DNA from: Streptomonospora sp. PA3
GTDB taxonomy: Bacteria > Actinomycetota > Actinomycetes > Streptosporangiales > Streptosporangiaceae
NCBI RefSeq assembly: GCF_009728995.1
Contig: NZ_VTZW01000008.1
Coordinates: 493,640 to 557,639 of the forward strand
Reading direction: 5' to 3'
DNA: 64,000 nt
In this document: piece after piece, positions 1 through 7,978 of the stretch
Layout of the letters: each line of letters begins with the position of its first letter
Numbering within the stretch: position 1 is the first letter of the stretch
Translations under genes and position numbers: made by a program
The notes under the pieces: generated by a model
Databases searched by the model: none
What the model was told of the DNA's origin: nothing
The model's input: the letters and a program-made list of their open reading frames with translations, nothing else

Positions 1-408
1 AACGACATCGGCCAGGTCGGCTGGCCCGCCTGCGGCGAGATCGACATCATGGAGAACATCGGCAGCAAGCCCGCCGACGTGCACGGGTCGCTGCACGGCC
101 CCGGATACTCCGGCGGCAACCCCATCACCGGCTCCTACTACCACCCGCAGGGCTGGGCGTTCGCCGACACCTTCCACACCTTCGCGGTCGAGTGGAGCCC
201 GCAGAGCATCACCTGGTTCGTCGACGGCGTGGCCTACCAGACCTTCACCCCCGCCGACACGCGCGGCAACCCCTGGGTCTACGACCACCCGTTCTTCATG
301 ATCCTGAACGTGGCCGTGGGCGGCTCCTGGCCCGGGGCCCCCGACGCCGGCACGCAGTTCCCCCAGCGGATGAAGATCGACTACGTCCGCGTCTACGACC
401 TGGGCTGA
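1..408 (+). CDS. GH16 family secreted endo-beta-glucanase, C-terminal part (5' end outside window)
   Basis: The reading frame is open from base 1, so the start and any signal peptide lie upstream of the window. The visible 135 residues contain the GH16 active-site signature EIDIMEN: nucleophile Glu at nt 37-39, helper Asp at 43-45 and acid/base Glu at 52-54. The typical GH16 end follows (FHTFAVEWSPQSITWFVDG, then DYVRVYD), and the protein stops right after the jelly-roll fold with no carbohydrate-binding module on this side. The family cleaves beta-1,3 or beta-1,3-1,4 glucans such as laminarin or lichenan, outside the cell. Exact substrate cannot be read from this fragment. A hairpin terminator follows and the next gene is convergent. 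Confidence 0.9.
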   Translation, partial: NDIGQVGWPACGEIDIMENIGSKPADVHGSLHGPGYSGGNPITGSYYHPQGWAFADTFHTFAVEWSPQSITWFVDGVAYQTFTPADTRGNPWVYDHPFFMILNVAVGGSWPGAPDAGTQFPQRMKIDYVRVYDLG

Positions 409-424
409 CCCCGGTCGCCGACGA

Positions 425-462
425 GGGCCGGGGCGCGGCGCCGAGCGCACGCGCCCCGGCCC
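425..462. terminator. Bidirectional hairpin terminator between GH16 and fahA
   Basis: Perfect 13-bp arms (GGGCCGGGGCGCG at 425-437 and its complement at 450-462) enclose a 12-nt loop in the short space between two convergent genes. There is no T-run on either side, which is common in high-GC actinomycetes. Confidence 0.7.
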
Positions 463-480
463 CGCCGCGTTTCCCGGGAT

Positions 481-1710
481 TCAGCCCTGGGCGGGCAGGA
501 CGCGGCCGGAGACCTCGCCGAACCCGATCACGGCGCCGCCCGGCCCCGGCGCGGTCGCCGTGATGGCGGCGGTGTCGCCGTCCTGCAGGAACGTGCGGGT
601 GCTGCCGTCGGGCAGCTCCAGCGGCTCGGCGCCGTTCCACGACAGCTCGATGAGCGAGCCGCGCTCGTCGGCGCCGGGGCCGCTGACGGTCCCCGACGCG
701 TACATGTCGCCGGTGCGCAGCGATGCGCCGTTGACGGTCAGGTGCGCCAACTGCTGGGCCGGCGTCCAGTACATGGTCCTGAAGGGCGGCCGCGAGACGA
801 TGTGGCCGTTGATCCGCACCTCCAGCCGCAGGTCCAGCCCCCACGGCTCGCCTTCGGCGTCGCGCAGGTACTCCAGCGGCTCGGGGTCGCGCTCGGGCGG
901 CTGCACCCGCGCGGCCTCCAGGGCGTCCAGCGGCACCACCCACGGCGAGACCGACGTGGCGAAGGACTTGCTCAGAAACGGGCCCAGCGGCGCGTTCTCC
1001 CAGGCCTGGAGGTCGCGCGCGGACCAGTCGTTGACGAGGAAGACGCCGAAGACGCGCTCGGCGAAGTCGGCCACCGCCACCCGGCCGCCCGGCGGCTTCG
1101 GCGGCCCCACGACGAACCCGACCTCGGCCTCGATGTCCAGCCGCGCCGACGGCCCGAACTCCGGCTCCTGCGCCGACGGCGGGCGGCGCTGGCCCATGGG
1201 CCGCACGACCTCGGTGCCGGAGACGACCACGGTCCCCGACCGGCCGTGGTAGCCGATGGGCAGGTGCTTCCAGTTGGGGGTCAGCGGCGGCTGGCCGGGC
1301 CGCAGTATGCGTCCGACGTTGGCCGCGTGGTGCTCGGAGGAGTAGAAGTCGACGTAATCGCCCACTTCGAAGGGCAGGTGCAGGCGCACCCCCGACCGCT
1401 CGACCAGGTGCGGGCGCAGCACGTCCTCGTAGGCGGGGTCGCTCAGCCATGCCGTCAGCGTCGAGCGCACCCGCCGCCAGGTCTGCGGTCCCGCCGCCAT
1501 CAGCGGGTTGAGCACGGCCGCGTCGGCCGCCTCGGCGAAGGGCGCGTCGAGTGCGTAGGCGGCCGCCGCCAGGTCCAGCACCCACGGGCCCACGGCGACG
1601 CCGACGCGCGGCGGGCGGCCGTCGGCGGTGCTGAAGACGCCGTAGGGCAGGGCGGCCGGGCCGAAGGGGTCGTCGGCGGAGATGTCCAGCCAGGTCTGGG
1701 GAACGCGCAC
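481..1710 (-). CDS. fahA: Fumarylacetoacetase
   Basis: The 409-residue protein would hydrolyse fumarylacetoacetate to fumarate and acetoacetate, the last step of homogentisate (tyrosine) catabolism, in the cytosol. It has the short N-terminal SH3-like part and the large C-terminal FAA-hydrolase domain. Metal and catalytic motifs are visible: YVDFYSSEHHA, the DIEAEVGF acidic pair and the LVNDWSARD aspartate. The GTG start at 1710 was chosen because GAGAGG lies just upstream and the family's N-terminus (VPQTWLDISADDPFG) begins there; the open frame runs further upstream but that part is unlike the family. It is the last gene of the leftward cluster, 88 nt after the preceding gene. Length is normal for bacterial enzymes. 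Confidence 0.95.
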   Translation of the reverse strand: MRVPQTWLDISADDPFGPAALPYGVFSTADGRPPRVGVAVGPWVLDLAAAAYALDAPFAEAADAAVLNPLMAAGPQTWRRVRSTLTAWLSDPAYEDVLRPHLVERSGVRLHLPFEVGDYVDFYSSEHHAANVGRILRPGQPPLTPNWKHLPIGYHGRSGTVVVSGTEVVRPMGQRRPPSAQEPEFGPSARLDIEAEVGFVVGPPKPPGGRVAVADFAERVFGVFLVNDWSARDLQAWENAPLGPFLSKSFATSVSPWVVPLDALEAARVQPPERDPEPLEYLRDAEGEPWGLDLRLEVRINGHIVSRPPFRTMYWTPAQQLAHLTVNGASLRTGDMYASGTVSGPGADERGSLIELSWNGAEPLELPDGSTRTFLQDGDTAAITATAPGPGGAVIGFGEVSGRVLPAQG

Positions 1711-1798
1711 GGTAGCAGGATCCTCTCGGTCGAGGGGCACGGGGAGGCGGGCGGCGCCGCGCCCGGCGGGGCGGCCGGCGCGGCGGGGGAACGGAGGG

Positions 1799-2743
1799 TC
1801 ATTCGAGCACGGCGGGCGAGAGCAGGCCGAGCGCGGCGAGGTCGCCCAGCGGTTCCAGCACACTGCAGGTGCCGAAGGAGGCGAACAGCGCGCGGACGGC
1901 GCGGGCCGCCTGGCCCGGCAGCGCGGCCGCCCGGGCGGCGAGCCGGGCGCCGTCGCGGTCCGCCAGCACGGCGGCGGCCTCCCGCACGTCCGCGCCCTGC
2001 TGCACGGCGTGGACCGCCAGCAGCACGTTGAGGAACCCGTGGTGCTCGAACCCGGTCTCGGCGCCGGTGTGGCGGACGGCGTTGTGCAGTCCCGCGGTGC
2101 ACTTGAACCCCCGCCCGCGCTCGGCGGCCGCGCACAGGGCCGCGGCCAGCTCCGCCTCGCCGGGGAAGGCGTCGGCGCGCATGCCTCCGGTGCGCAGCTT
2201 GGCCCGGTAGGCGGTGCCGGCGAGCGCGTCCAGGCTCCGGCGCGGGTCTGCGCCGCGCGGCAGTTCGACGAATCCGGCCGCGCGCTCGGGCAGGTGTTGC
2301 TCCAGCGCTGCGGCGGCGCGCGCCACGCCCGCGGCGGCCTGCGCGCCGTCGTCGGCGGTACCGGCGGCGACCTCCACCGCGACGGGGTCGAGGCCGGGCA
2401 GGCGCGCCGCCTCCTCCAATGCCGGCCCCACACCGCCGGGGCCCGCGGGCACGGTCACCGACACCTCCAGCCGCGCGGCGCCGGCCTCGCGCAGCGCCTC
2501 CCCCAGGTCCGCCAGGCGGGCGGCCGCCACGACGAACGGGCCGGTCAGCGGCGCCTGCGGGCCCGACCGATAGCGCAGGTGCGCGACGACGGCCTCGTCC
2601 ATCGGCGCCTCGCCCGGCGGGAACAGGGCGGCGTCGTCCAGCAGGGCGGCAAACAGCGGGGGCACGGCCGCCCCTGCCGCAGCGGAGGGCGCGCCCGGGG
2701 CGGGGCGCGCACCCCCGGCTCCGGGCGGCGGGGAGGGCGTCAC
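1799..2743 (-). CDS. Conserved protein of unknown function, coupled to hmgA
   Basis: A 314-residue cytosolic protein whose GTG start overlaps the hmgA stop (GTGA, 2740-2743), so it is probably translated together with HmgA. I do not recognise a named family. The middle has a striking conserved-looking block: YRAKLRTGGM, then GFKCTAGLHNAVRHT, then FEHHGFLNVLLA, then FGTCSVLEPLGDL. The pattern of a lysine in FKCTAG, paired histidines and alternating hydrophobic strand/helix stretches resembles a TIM-barrel aldolase- or isomerase-like enzyme. It occupies the slot where other bacteria encode maleylacetoacetate isomerase (maiA), which is absent from this cluster. A role at that step or in side-product handling is an inference from position only. 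Confidence 0.85.
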   Translation of the reverse strand: MTPSPPPGAGGARPAPGAPSAAAGAAVPPLFAALLDDAALFPPGEAPMDEAVVAHLRYRSGPQAPLTGPFVVAAARLADLGEALREAGAARLEVSVTVPAGPGGVGPALEEAARLPGLDPVAVEVAAGTADDGAQAAAGVARAAAALEQHLPERAAGFVELPRGADPRRSLDALAGTAYRAKLRTGGMRADAFPGEAELAAALCAAAERGRGFKCTAGLHNAVRHTGAETGFEHHGFLNVLLAVHAVQQGADVREAAAVLADRDGARLAARAAALPGQAARAVRALFASFGTCSVLEPLGDLAALGLLSPAVLE

Positions 2744-3942
2744 GGCTGCCCCCTGCCGCCGGCCCACGTCCAGGCGTAACCCGGGTCCTCGGCGGCCTGC
2801 CCGCCCTCGCCCAGCTCCAGGGGGCGGAATGTGTCGACCATGACCGCCAGCTCGTGGAACTCCTGCACGCCCACGCTGGCCTCGTAGGCGCCGGGCTGGG
2901 GGCCGTGGGAGTGCCCGCCCGGGTGCAGCGACACCGAGCCCGGCCCGATCCCCGAGCCCTTGCGCGCCTCGTAGTCGCCGCCGCAGTAGAACATGACCTC
3001 GTCGGAGTCGACGTTGGAGTGGTAGTAGGGCACCGGGATCGACAGCGGGTGGTAGTCGACCTTGCGGGGCACGAAGTTGCAGATCACGAAGTTGTGCCCC
3101 TCGAAGACCTGGTGCACCGGCGGCGGCTGGTGCACGCGCCCGGTTATCGGCTGGAAGTTCGCCACGTTGAAGGCGTACGGGTAGAGGCAGCCGTCCCAGC
3201 CCACCACGTCGAAGGGGTGGGCCGGATAGGTGTAGCGGGTGCCCGCCACGCCGCCGGGGCCGCTGCCGCGGTGCTTGATCAGCACGTCGACGCCGCTGCC
3301 CTCGGCCAGCAGCGGCCCCTGCGGCCCGCGCAGGTCGCGCTCGCAGTAGGGGGCGTGCTCCAGGAACTGGCCGAAGCGGGAGAGGTAGCGCTTGGGCGGG
3401 CTGATGTGGCTGTTGGCCTCGATCGCATAGGCGCGCAGCGGCTCGCCGCCCTCGGGCACCCACCGGTGGGTGGTGGCGCGCGGCACGATCACGTAGTCGC
3501 CCTCGCCGACCTGGAGCGCCCCGAACACGGTCTCCACGGTTGCGCGGCCCGACTCCACGTACACGCACTCGTCGCCGATGGCGTTGCGGTACAGCTCCGA
3601 GGGCTGCCCGGCGACCACGTAGCCGATGCGCACGTCGTCGTTGCCCAGGATCAGGCGGCGCCCGGTGACGGCGTCGGCGGACTTCCACTCCTCGCCGAAG
3701 AGGCTGTGCAGCTTCAGGTGGCGCGGGATGAGCGGTGCGTTGGGCGTGCGGGTCTGGTCGGGCACCTGCCAGGGGCGGGCGTCGGCGATCGCCGAAGGGA
3801 TGTTGCGGTGGTAGAGCAGGGAGGAGTCCGAGGAGAACCCCTCCTCGCCCATCAGCTCCTCGTAGTAGAGGCCGCCCTCGGGTGTGCGGTGCTGGGTGTG
3901 CCGCGTGGGCGGGACCTCACCCACCTGTCGGTAGTACGCCAC
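2740..3942 (-). CDS. hmgA: Homogentisate 1,2-dioxygenase
   Basis: This 400-residue cupin enzyme opens the ring of homogentisate with O2 and Fe(II) to give maleylacetoacetate. Iron-ligand regions are visible near the C-terminus: PYYHSNVDSDE (His and Glu) and SLHPGGHSHGPQPG (His). The cupin strands and the KHRGSGP and HPFDVVGWDG stretches are characteristic of the family. The GTG start at 3942 is preceded by AAAGGAGCAGG; upstream residues in the same frame do not match the family. It overlaps the end of the FAD monooxygenase gene by 26 nt and the next gene by 4 nt, so the cluster is tightly coupled. Length is typical of actinobacterial HmgA proteins. Confidence 0.96.
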   Translation of the reverse strand: MAYYRQVGEVPPTRHTQHRTPEGGLYYEELMGEEGFSSDSSLLYHRNIPSAIADARPWQVPDQTRTPNAPLIPRHLKLHSLFGEEWKSADAVTGRRLILGNDDVRIGYVVAGQPSELYRNAIGDECVYVESGRATVETVFGALQVGEGDYVIVPRATTHRWVPEGGEPLRAYAIEANSHISPPKRYLSRFGQFLEHAPYCERDLRGPQGPLLAEGSGVDVLIKHRGSGPGGVAGTRYTYPAHPFDVVGWDGCLYPYAFNVANFQPITGRVHQPPPVHQVFEGHNFVICNFVPRKVDYHPLSIPVPYYHSNVDSDEVMFYCGGDYEARKGSGIGPGSVSLHPGGHSHGPQPGAYEASVGVQEFHELAVMVDTFRPLELGEGGQAAEDPGYAWTWAGGRGQP

Positions 3943-5626
3943 CGTCCTGCTCCTTTCCTGGTTGCGGGATGTACCCGGCGGCGGGTGCGGCGCCGCCCAG
4001 GCAGGTCTCGACGGCCGCGGCGACGGCCGCCGGGTCGTCCTCGCCGAGGACCGCGGCGATGTGGGCGTCTGGCCGCAGCAGCCACACCTCGCCCGGACGG
4101 GCGTCCAGCGCCGCGGCCAGCGCGCCGGCGGTGTCGGCCCGCTCCAGTACGAGCGCGGTGACGGGGGCGCGGGTGGCGCGCTGCGCGGCGGCGCGGGCGT
4201 TCTCGGCACCGCGGGCGGTGGAGGCGATCAGCGTGACCCCCTCGCGCGCGAGGGCGCGCAGCCGGGTGGTCTCGGGCCGCCCTTCCACGCGGACGGGGAC
4301 GTCGGGCACGAGCACGCCCGGGCAGGGCACCGGCGGCTCGCCGCGCGGCGGGCGGCCGGGGAAGGGGCGGCCCGGGCAGGGGGTGGTCAGCGCCGAGTCG
4401 GTGTAGTAGAACGCCTCGAACAGCCGGCCGGAGTCGACCTGGGCCGCGGCGGCCGGATCGGACAGGGCGCTCTGCAGCACGCGGGTGCGGTGGGCGTGCT
4501 CGCTGTCGGTGTGGGGCACCAGGAAGCGCATGGTGGCGCTGGTGATCTCGGCGTTGTCGTGCGCGGCGGCCAGCCGCTCCGGCGAGTAGGTCGCGACCAG
4601 CTCCGGCCCGGCCCACCCCTTGGCGGTGAAGGCGATCTTCCACGCCGCGTTCTCTGCGTCGTGCACCCCGGAGTTGAGGCCGCGGGCGCCGAAGGGCGCC
4701 ACCAGGTGCGCGCAGTCGCCCGCCAGCAGCACCCGACCGGCGCCCATGGTCTCGGCCACGCGGGTGTGGAAGCGGTAGACCGAGCACCACACGATCTCGT
4801 AGGGGCGCTCGCCGATGATCTGGCGGATGCGCCGGTCCAGGCCGCCGCGGGCCTGCTCGCGCTCCAGGTCGAAGTCGGGCGGCACCTGCCAGTCGATGCG
4901 GTAGACCGAGTCGGGGCAGGGGTGGATGAGGATCTGGCGGCCCGGGTTCCACTCGGGGTCGAAGTAGAACCGCCGCTCGCGCTCCCAGCCGGGCAGGTCG
5001 GCTCGGATGTCGCAGATGAGGAACCGGTCGGCGAAGCTGTCGCCGGGGAATCCCGAGCCCACCGCCTCGCGCGCCACCTGCCCGTGCGCACCCAGGCACG
5101 CCACCGCGTAGGAGCCGCGCAGCTCGACGGGGCCCGCGGGGGTCGCGCAGCGCACCCGCACCCCCGAGGCGTCCTGGTCGATGGCGGTGACCTCGTGGTT
5201 CCAGCGCACGCCCAGTCCGGCGGCGGCCATGCGCTCGTCGAGGATGTGCTCGGTGCGCGACTGGGAGAGGTTGACGAACGGCGGCAGCGGCGAGGCGCCG
5301 CGGTCGCGCAGCCGGACGCTGAACAGCTCGCGGTCGCGGTAGAAGGTGCGCGCGGTGTCCCAGGTCAGCCCCTCCTCGGCGATCGCGCCGGCGCCCAGGT
5401 GCGCCCAGACGTCGAGGACGTCGCGCTGCTGGCAGATGGCCTTGGATCCGACGGCGTCGCGCCGGGGCCGGGCGTCGACGACGGTCACCGGCAGGCCCCA
5501 GCGCGCCAGCAGCAGCGCGGCGGTCTGGCCCACGGGGCCGGCGCCCAGCACCAGCACGGGATCCATGGCCGCATCGGCGCCGGAGTCGGCGGGTGCCGCA
5601 GGGGGCGGGACGGGTGGGGTCGGCAT
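3917..5626 (-). CDS. FAD-dependent aromatic hydroxylase (class A flavoprotein monooxygenase)
   Basis: This is a 569-residue flavoprotein of the PheA/MhpA type. The FAD-binding GAGPVG is at residues 28-33, with an acidic end of the second strand (VVDARPRRD). The ribityl-binding GD motif is in AGRVLLAGDCAHLVAPFGARGLNSG near residue 304. The DG-motif region reads CLGAHG. A C-terminal thioredoxin-like extension (about residues 430-560) is as in phenol-hydroxylase relatives. Because it overlaps hmgA by 26 nt, the likely job is ring hydroxylation that delivers homogentisate, for example from a hydroxyphenylacetate; the substrate is inferred. The ATG start has GGAGGCGCC directly upstream. The catalytic class is well supported, the substrate is not. 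Confidence 0.9.
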   Translation of the reverse strand: MPTPPVPPPAAPADSGADAAMDPVLVLGAGPVGQTAALLLARWGLPVTVVDARPRRDAVGSKAICQQRDVLDVWAHLGAGAIAEEGLTWDTARTFYRDRELFSVRLRDRGASPLPPFVNLSQSRTEHILDERMAAAGLGVRWNHEVTAIDQDASGVRVRCATPAGPVELRGSYAVACLGAHGQVAREAVGSGFPGDSFADRFLICDIRADLPGWERERRFYFDPEWNPGRQILIHPCPDSVYRIDWQVPPDFDLEREQARGGLDRRIRQIIGERPYEIVWCSVYRFHTRVAETMGAGRVLLAGDCAHLVAPFGARGLNSGVHDAENAAWKIAFTAKGWAGPELVATYSPERLAAAHDNAEITSATMRFLVPHTDSEHAHRTRVLQSALSDPAAAAQVDSGRLFEAFYYTDSALTTPCPGRPFPGRPPRGEPPVPCPGVLVPDVPVRVEGRPETTRLRALAREGVTLIASTARGAENARAAAQRATRAPVTALVLERADTAGALAAALDARPGEVWLLRPDAHIAAVLGEDDPAAVAAAVETCLGGAAPAAGYIPQPGKEQDGGVLPTGG

Positions 5627-5660
5627 GGCGCCTCCGTTCGCTCGCGTCGGGGCCGGGTCC

Positions 5661-6623
5661 TCAGCCCTGCAGCCGGTCCCAGACCTCGCGGTCGCGTTCG
5701 GCGGTCCAGACGACGGGGCGCTCGATCCCCGACAGCTCGTCCCACAGCCGCGAGACGTCGAAGGGCAGGCAGTGCTCGAAGATGGGCCAGTGGCCGTAGC
5801 CGTCGACGAGGGAGGCGTGGGCGGCGGCGAACGCCTCCTTGAGGGTGCCGCCGCGCGCGTGCACGGCGCCGACCTCGTCGATCATCGTCTGCAGGAAGTC
5901 GCGGGTCTGGGCGATCGCGGCCTCGACCGCCGGGCGGCCGTGCGTCACGGGGCCGCGCCCGCCGATGAGGGCTTCGGCGCCGAGCGCGGCGACGCCGTCG
6001 AGGGTGGGGCCGGCCCAGTCGCGGTGGAAGGCGTCGCCGGTGTAGAGCGCCGCCTCGGCCTCGACCAGGTCGCCGGCGAAGAGGATGCGGTGCTTGGGCA
6101 GCCAGGCGACGATGTCGCCCTCGGTGTGTCCGCGGCCCAGGTACTGCAGCACCAGCTGCCCGCGGTCGCCGCCGAGCTCGATGACGGCGCGGTCGGAGAA
6201 GGTGAGGGTGGGCCAGGTCAGGCCGGGCACCGAGTCGGGGTCCTTGGCCAGGCGCGGCATGCGGCCGAACTCGCTGGCCCAGTCGGCCTCGCCGCGTTCG
6301 GCGATGAGGTCGCGGGTCTTCTCGTGGGCCACGATGACGTCGGCGCCGAAGGCGCTGGCGCCCAGCACCCGCACGGCGTGGTAGTGGGAGAGCACCAGGT
6401 AGCGCACGGGCTTGTCGGTGTGCTCGCGCAGCCGCGCCAGCCATTCGCGGGCGGCGGTGGGCGTGGCGAGGGCCTCGAAGCAGACCAGGAAGTCCTCGCC
6501 CTCGATCGCGCCGATGTTGGGGTCGCCCTCGGCGGTCAGCGCGTAGACGCCGTCGGCGAGCACCTCCAGGGTCTGCTGCTTCTCGCCGAGGTCGGCCGAG
6601 GACGCGAAGGGTTTGGCTGCCAT
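5661..6623 (-). CDS. Metallo-beta-lactamase-fold protein with an altered metal site
   Basis: A 320-residue MBL-fold protein, first gene of the leftward catabolic cluster, starting at an ATG with AAGGAGA in front. It shows the fold's landmarks: VLSHYHAVRV (residues around 75-85), GRGHTEGDIVAWLP, RILFAGDLVE and a late GGRGPVTHG. The usual HxHxDH metal motif is HYHAVR here, so the Asp and third His are missing, and the usual GHG reads GRG. Two His of the first motif, the HTEGD His and the AGD Asp are kept. The MBL superfamily includes lactonases, thioesterases and glyoxalases. A role in the aromatic pathway is inferred from the cluster; the reaction is unknown. Confidence 0.88.
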   Translation of the reverse strand: MAAKPFASSADLGEKQQTLEVLADGVYALTAEGDPNIGAIEGEDFLVCFEALATPTAAREWLARLREHTDKPVRYLVLSHYHAVRVLGASAFGADVIVAHEKTRDLIAERGEADWASEFGRMPRLAKDPDSVPGLTWPTLTFSDRAVIELGGDRGQLVLQYLGRGHTEGDIVAWLPKHRILFAGDLVEAEAALYTGDAFHRDWAGPTLDGVAALGAEALIGGRGPVTHGRPAVEAAIAQTRDFLQTMIDEVGAVHARGGTLKEAFAAAHASLVDGYGHWPIFEHCLPFDVSRLWDELSGIERPVVWTAERDREVWDRLQG

Positions 6624-6706
6624 CGGGTGTCTCCTTGTGCGGTTGCGGCGGCGGTGCGGTCGGCGTGGTCGCGGCGGTGGCGGGCGGGCCCGGGCGGGTG
6701 CGCACG

Positions 6707-6728
6707 GTCCGATTGGAGCCGATCGGAC
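6707..6728. promoter_or_regulatory. Inverted repeat in the divergent LysR/MBL promoter region
   Basis: Arms GTCCGAT and ATCGGAC (7 bp, perfect) flank an 8-nt centre. It lies 84 bp upstream of the MBL gene start, between it and the divergent LysR gene, so it is a candidate operator for the aromatic cluster. Binding by the LysR protein is inferred. Confidence 0.45.
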
Positions 6729-6823
6729 ACCGGCGGAGGCGGCGGCGCGCCGGGGCACCCGGACCGGCGGGCGGCCCCGCGCACGCACCCCGGTGTGGGA
6801 TGGACCACCGCTTCTCCTCTAGG

Positions 6824-6837
6824 GTGATCGCGATCAC
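6824..6837. promoter_or_regulatory. Perfect 14-bp palindrome just upstream of the LysR gene
   Basis: GTGATCGCGATCAC is a perfect palindrome ending 14 nt before the LysR ATG. It is placed where it could act as an autoregulatory operator. It does not have an obvious T-N11-A LysR box, so another regulator is possible. Confidence 0.45.
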
Positions 6838-6851
6838 TGCATTGGTAAAGC

Positions 6852-7820
6852 ATGGGAAACTTGGGAGACAGATTGGCGGAACTTATAAGCCCTCCGCGGT
6901 TCTCCCTGCGCCAGCTCGCCTACTTCGTGGCCATCGCCGAGGCCGGCACGATCAGCGAGGCCGCCCAGCGGCTGCACATCTCCCAGCCGGCGGTGTCGCT
7001 GGCGCTCAACGACCTGGAGCGCGCGCTGAAGGTGCAGCTGTGCGTGCGGCGCAAGTCCCACGGCATCACGCTCACCCCCACCGGGACCCAGGTGCTGCAC
7101 CGCGCCCGGCAGCTGCTGCGCCAGGCCGAGGACCTGGAGGGCGAGGCCGGCGCCGCCACCGGCTCGCTGACCGGGGTGCTGTCGCTGGGGTGCTATGTGA
7201 CCCTGGCCCCCACGCTGCTGCCGCCGCTGCTGCAGGGGTTCTCCGCGCTGCACCCGGAGCTGACCGTGGACTTCGCCGAAGACACCCAGGACGTGCTCCA
7301 GCGGCGGCTGCTCAGCGGCGAACTGGACCTGGCGGTCATCTACAGCATGGACGTGCTACCGGAGATCGAGCGCGCCGAACTGTTCACCGTGCGCCCGCAC
7401 ATCCTGCTGCCCGCCGGCCATCCGCTGGCCGACCGCCCCGCCGTGTCGCTGCACGAGGTGGCCGAGGAGCCCATGGTGCTGCTGGACGCCGCGCCCAGCT
7501 CCCACCACGCGCTCGGGCTCCTGCACGGCTTCGGGGTGGTGCCGCGCGTGCGGTACCGGCCCAGCAGCTATGAGGTCGCCCGCGCGCTGGTGGGGCGCGG
7601 GATGGGCTACTCGGTCCTGGTGCAGCGCCCCGCCAACGACCGCACCTACGAGGGGTACCGCGTGGCCGTCAAGGAGATCGCCGAGCCGGTGCGCGCCGAG
7701 GCGGTGCTGCTGGCCTGGCCGCGCGCGGTGCGGCTGAACCGCCGCGCCGAGGAGTTCCTGCGCTTCTGCCGCGCCGCCGCCCTGCCCGCCGGAGCCCGGT
7801 CCGATCCCTCCGACGCGTAG
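6852..7820 (+). CDS. LysR-family transcriptional regulator, divergent from the homogentisate cluster
   Basis: A 322-residue LysR regulator. The N-terminal winged helix-turn-helix is clear (FSLRQLAYFVAIAEAGTISE, then RLHISQPAVSLALNDLE), followed by a substrate-binding domain with the usual DLAVIYS and ILLPAGHPLAD segments. It is divergently transcribed from the MBL-FMO-hmgA-fahA cluster with a 228-nt shared promoter region containing two palindromes, so it probably controls that cluster in response to an aromatic intermediate (inference). The ATG at 6852 has no good ribosome-binding site. An in-frame TTG at 6873 preceded by GGGAG is an alternative start and would still keep the whole DNA-binding domain. 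Confidence 0.93.
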   Translation: MGNLGDRLAELISPPRFSLRQLAYFVAIAEAGTISEAAQRLHISQPAVSLALNDLERALKVQLCVRRKSHGITLTPTGTQVLHRARQLLRQAEDLEGEAGAATGSLTGVLSLGCYVTLAPTLLPPLLQGFSALHPELTVDFAEDTQDVLQRRLLSGELDLAVIYSMDVLPEIERAELFTVRPHILLPAGHPLADRPAVSLHEVAEEPMVLLDAAPSSHHALGLLHGFGVVPRVRYRPSSYEVARALVGRGMGYSVLVQRPANDRTYEGYRVAVKEIAEPVRAEAVLLAWPRAVRLNRRAEEFLRFCRAAALPAGARSDPSDA

Positions 7821-7978
7821 CCGGCCGCCGCCGCGGTTAGCGGGGCGATGAGGGCGATCGCACCGCTGCGCGCGTCCGTCCCAGGTCCGCACAACGTCGG
7901 GGAAGTGGGAAAATCCCCTGGGGGCGTCTGCCGCCCGAGCCCCGTCCACGCCGTATGTCCCGCACGAGGAGTCCCGCC

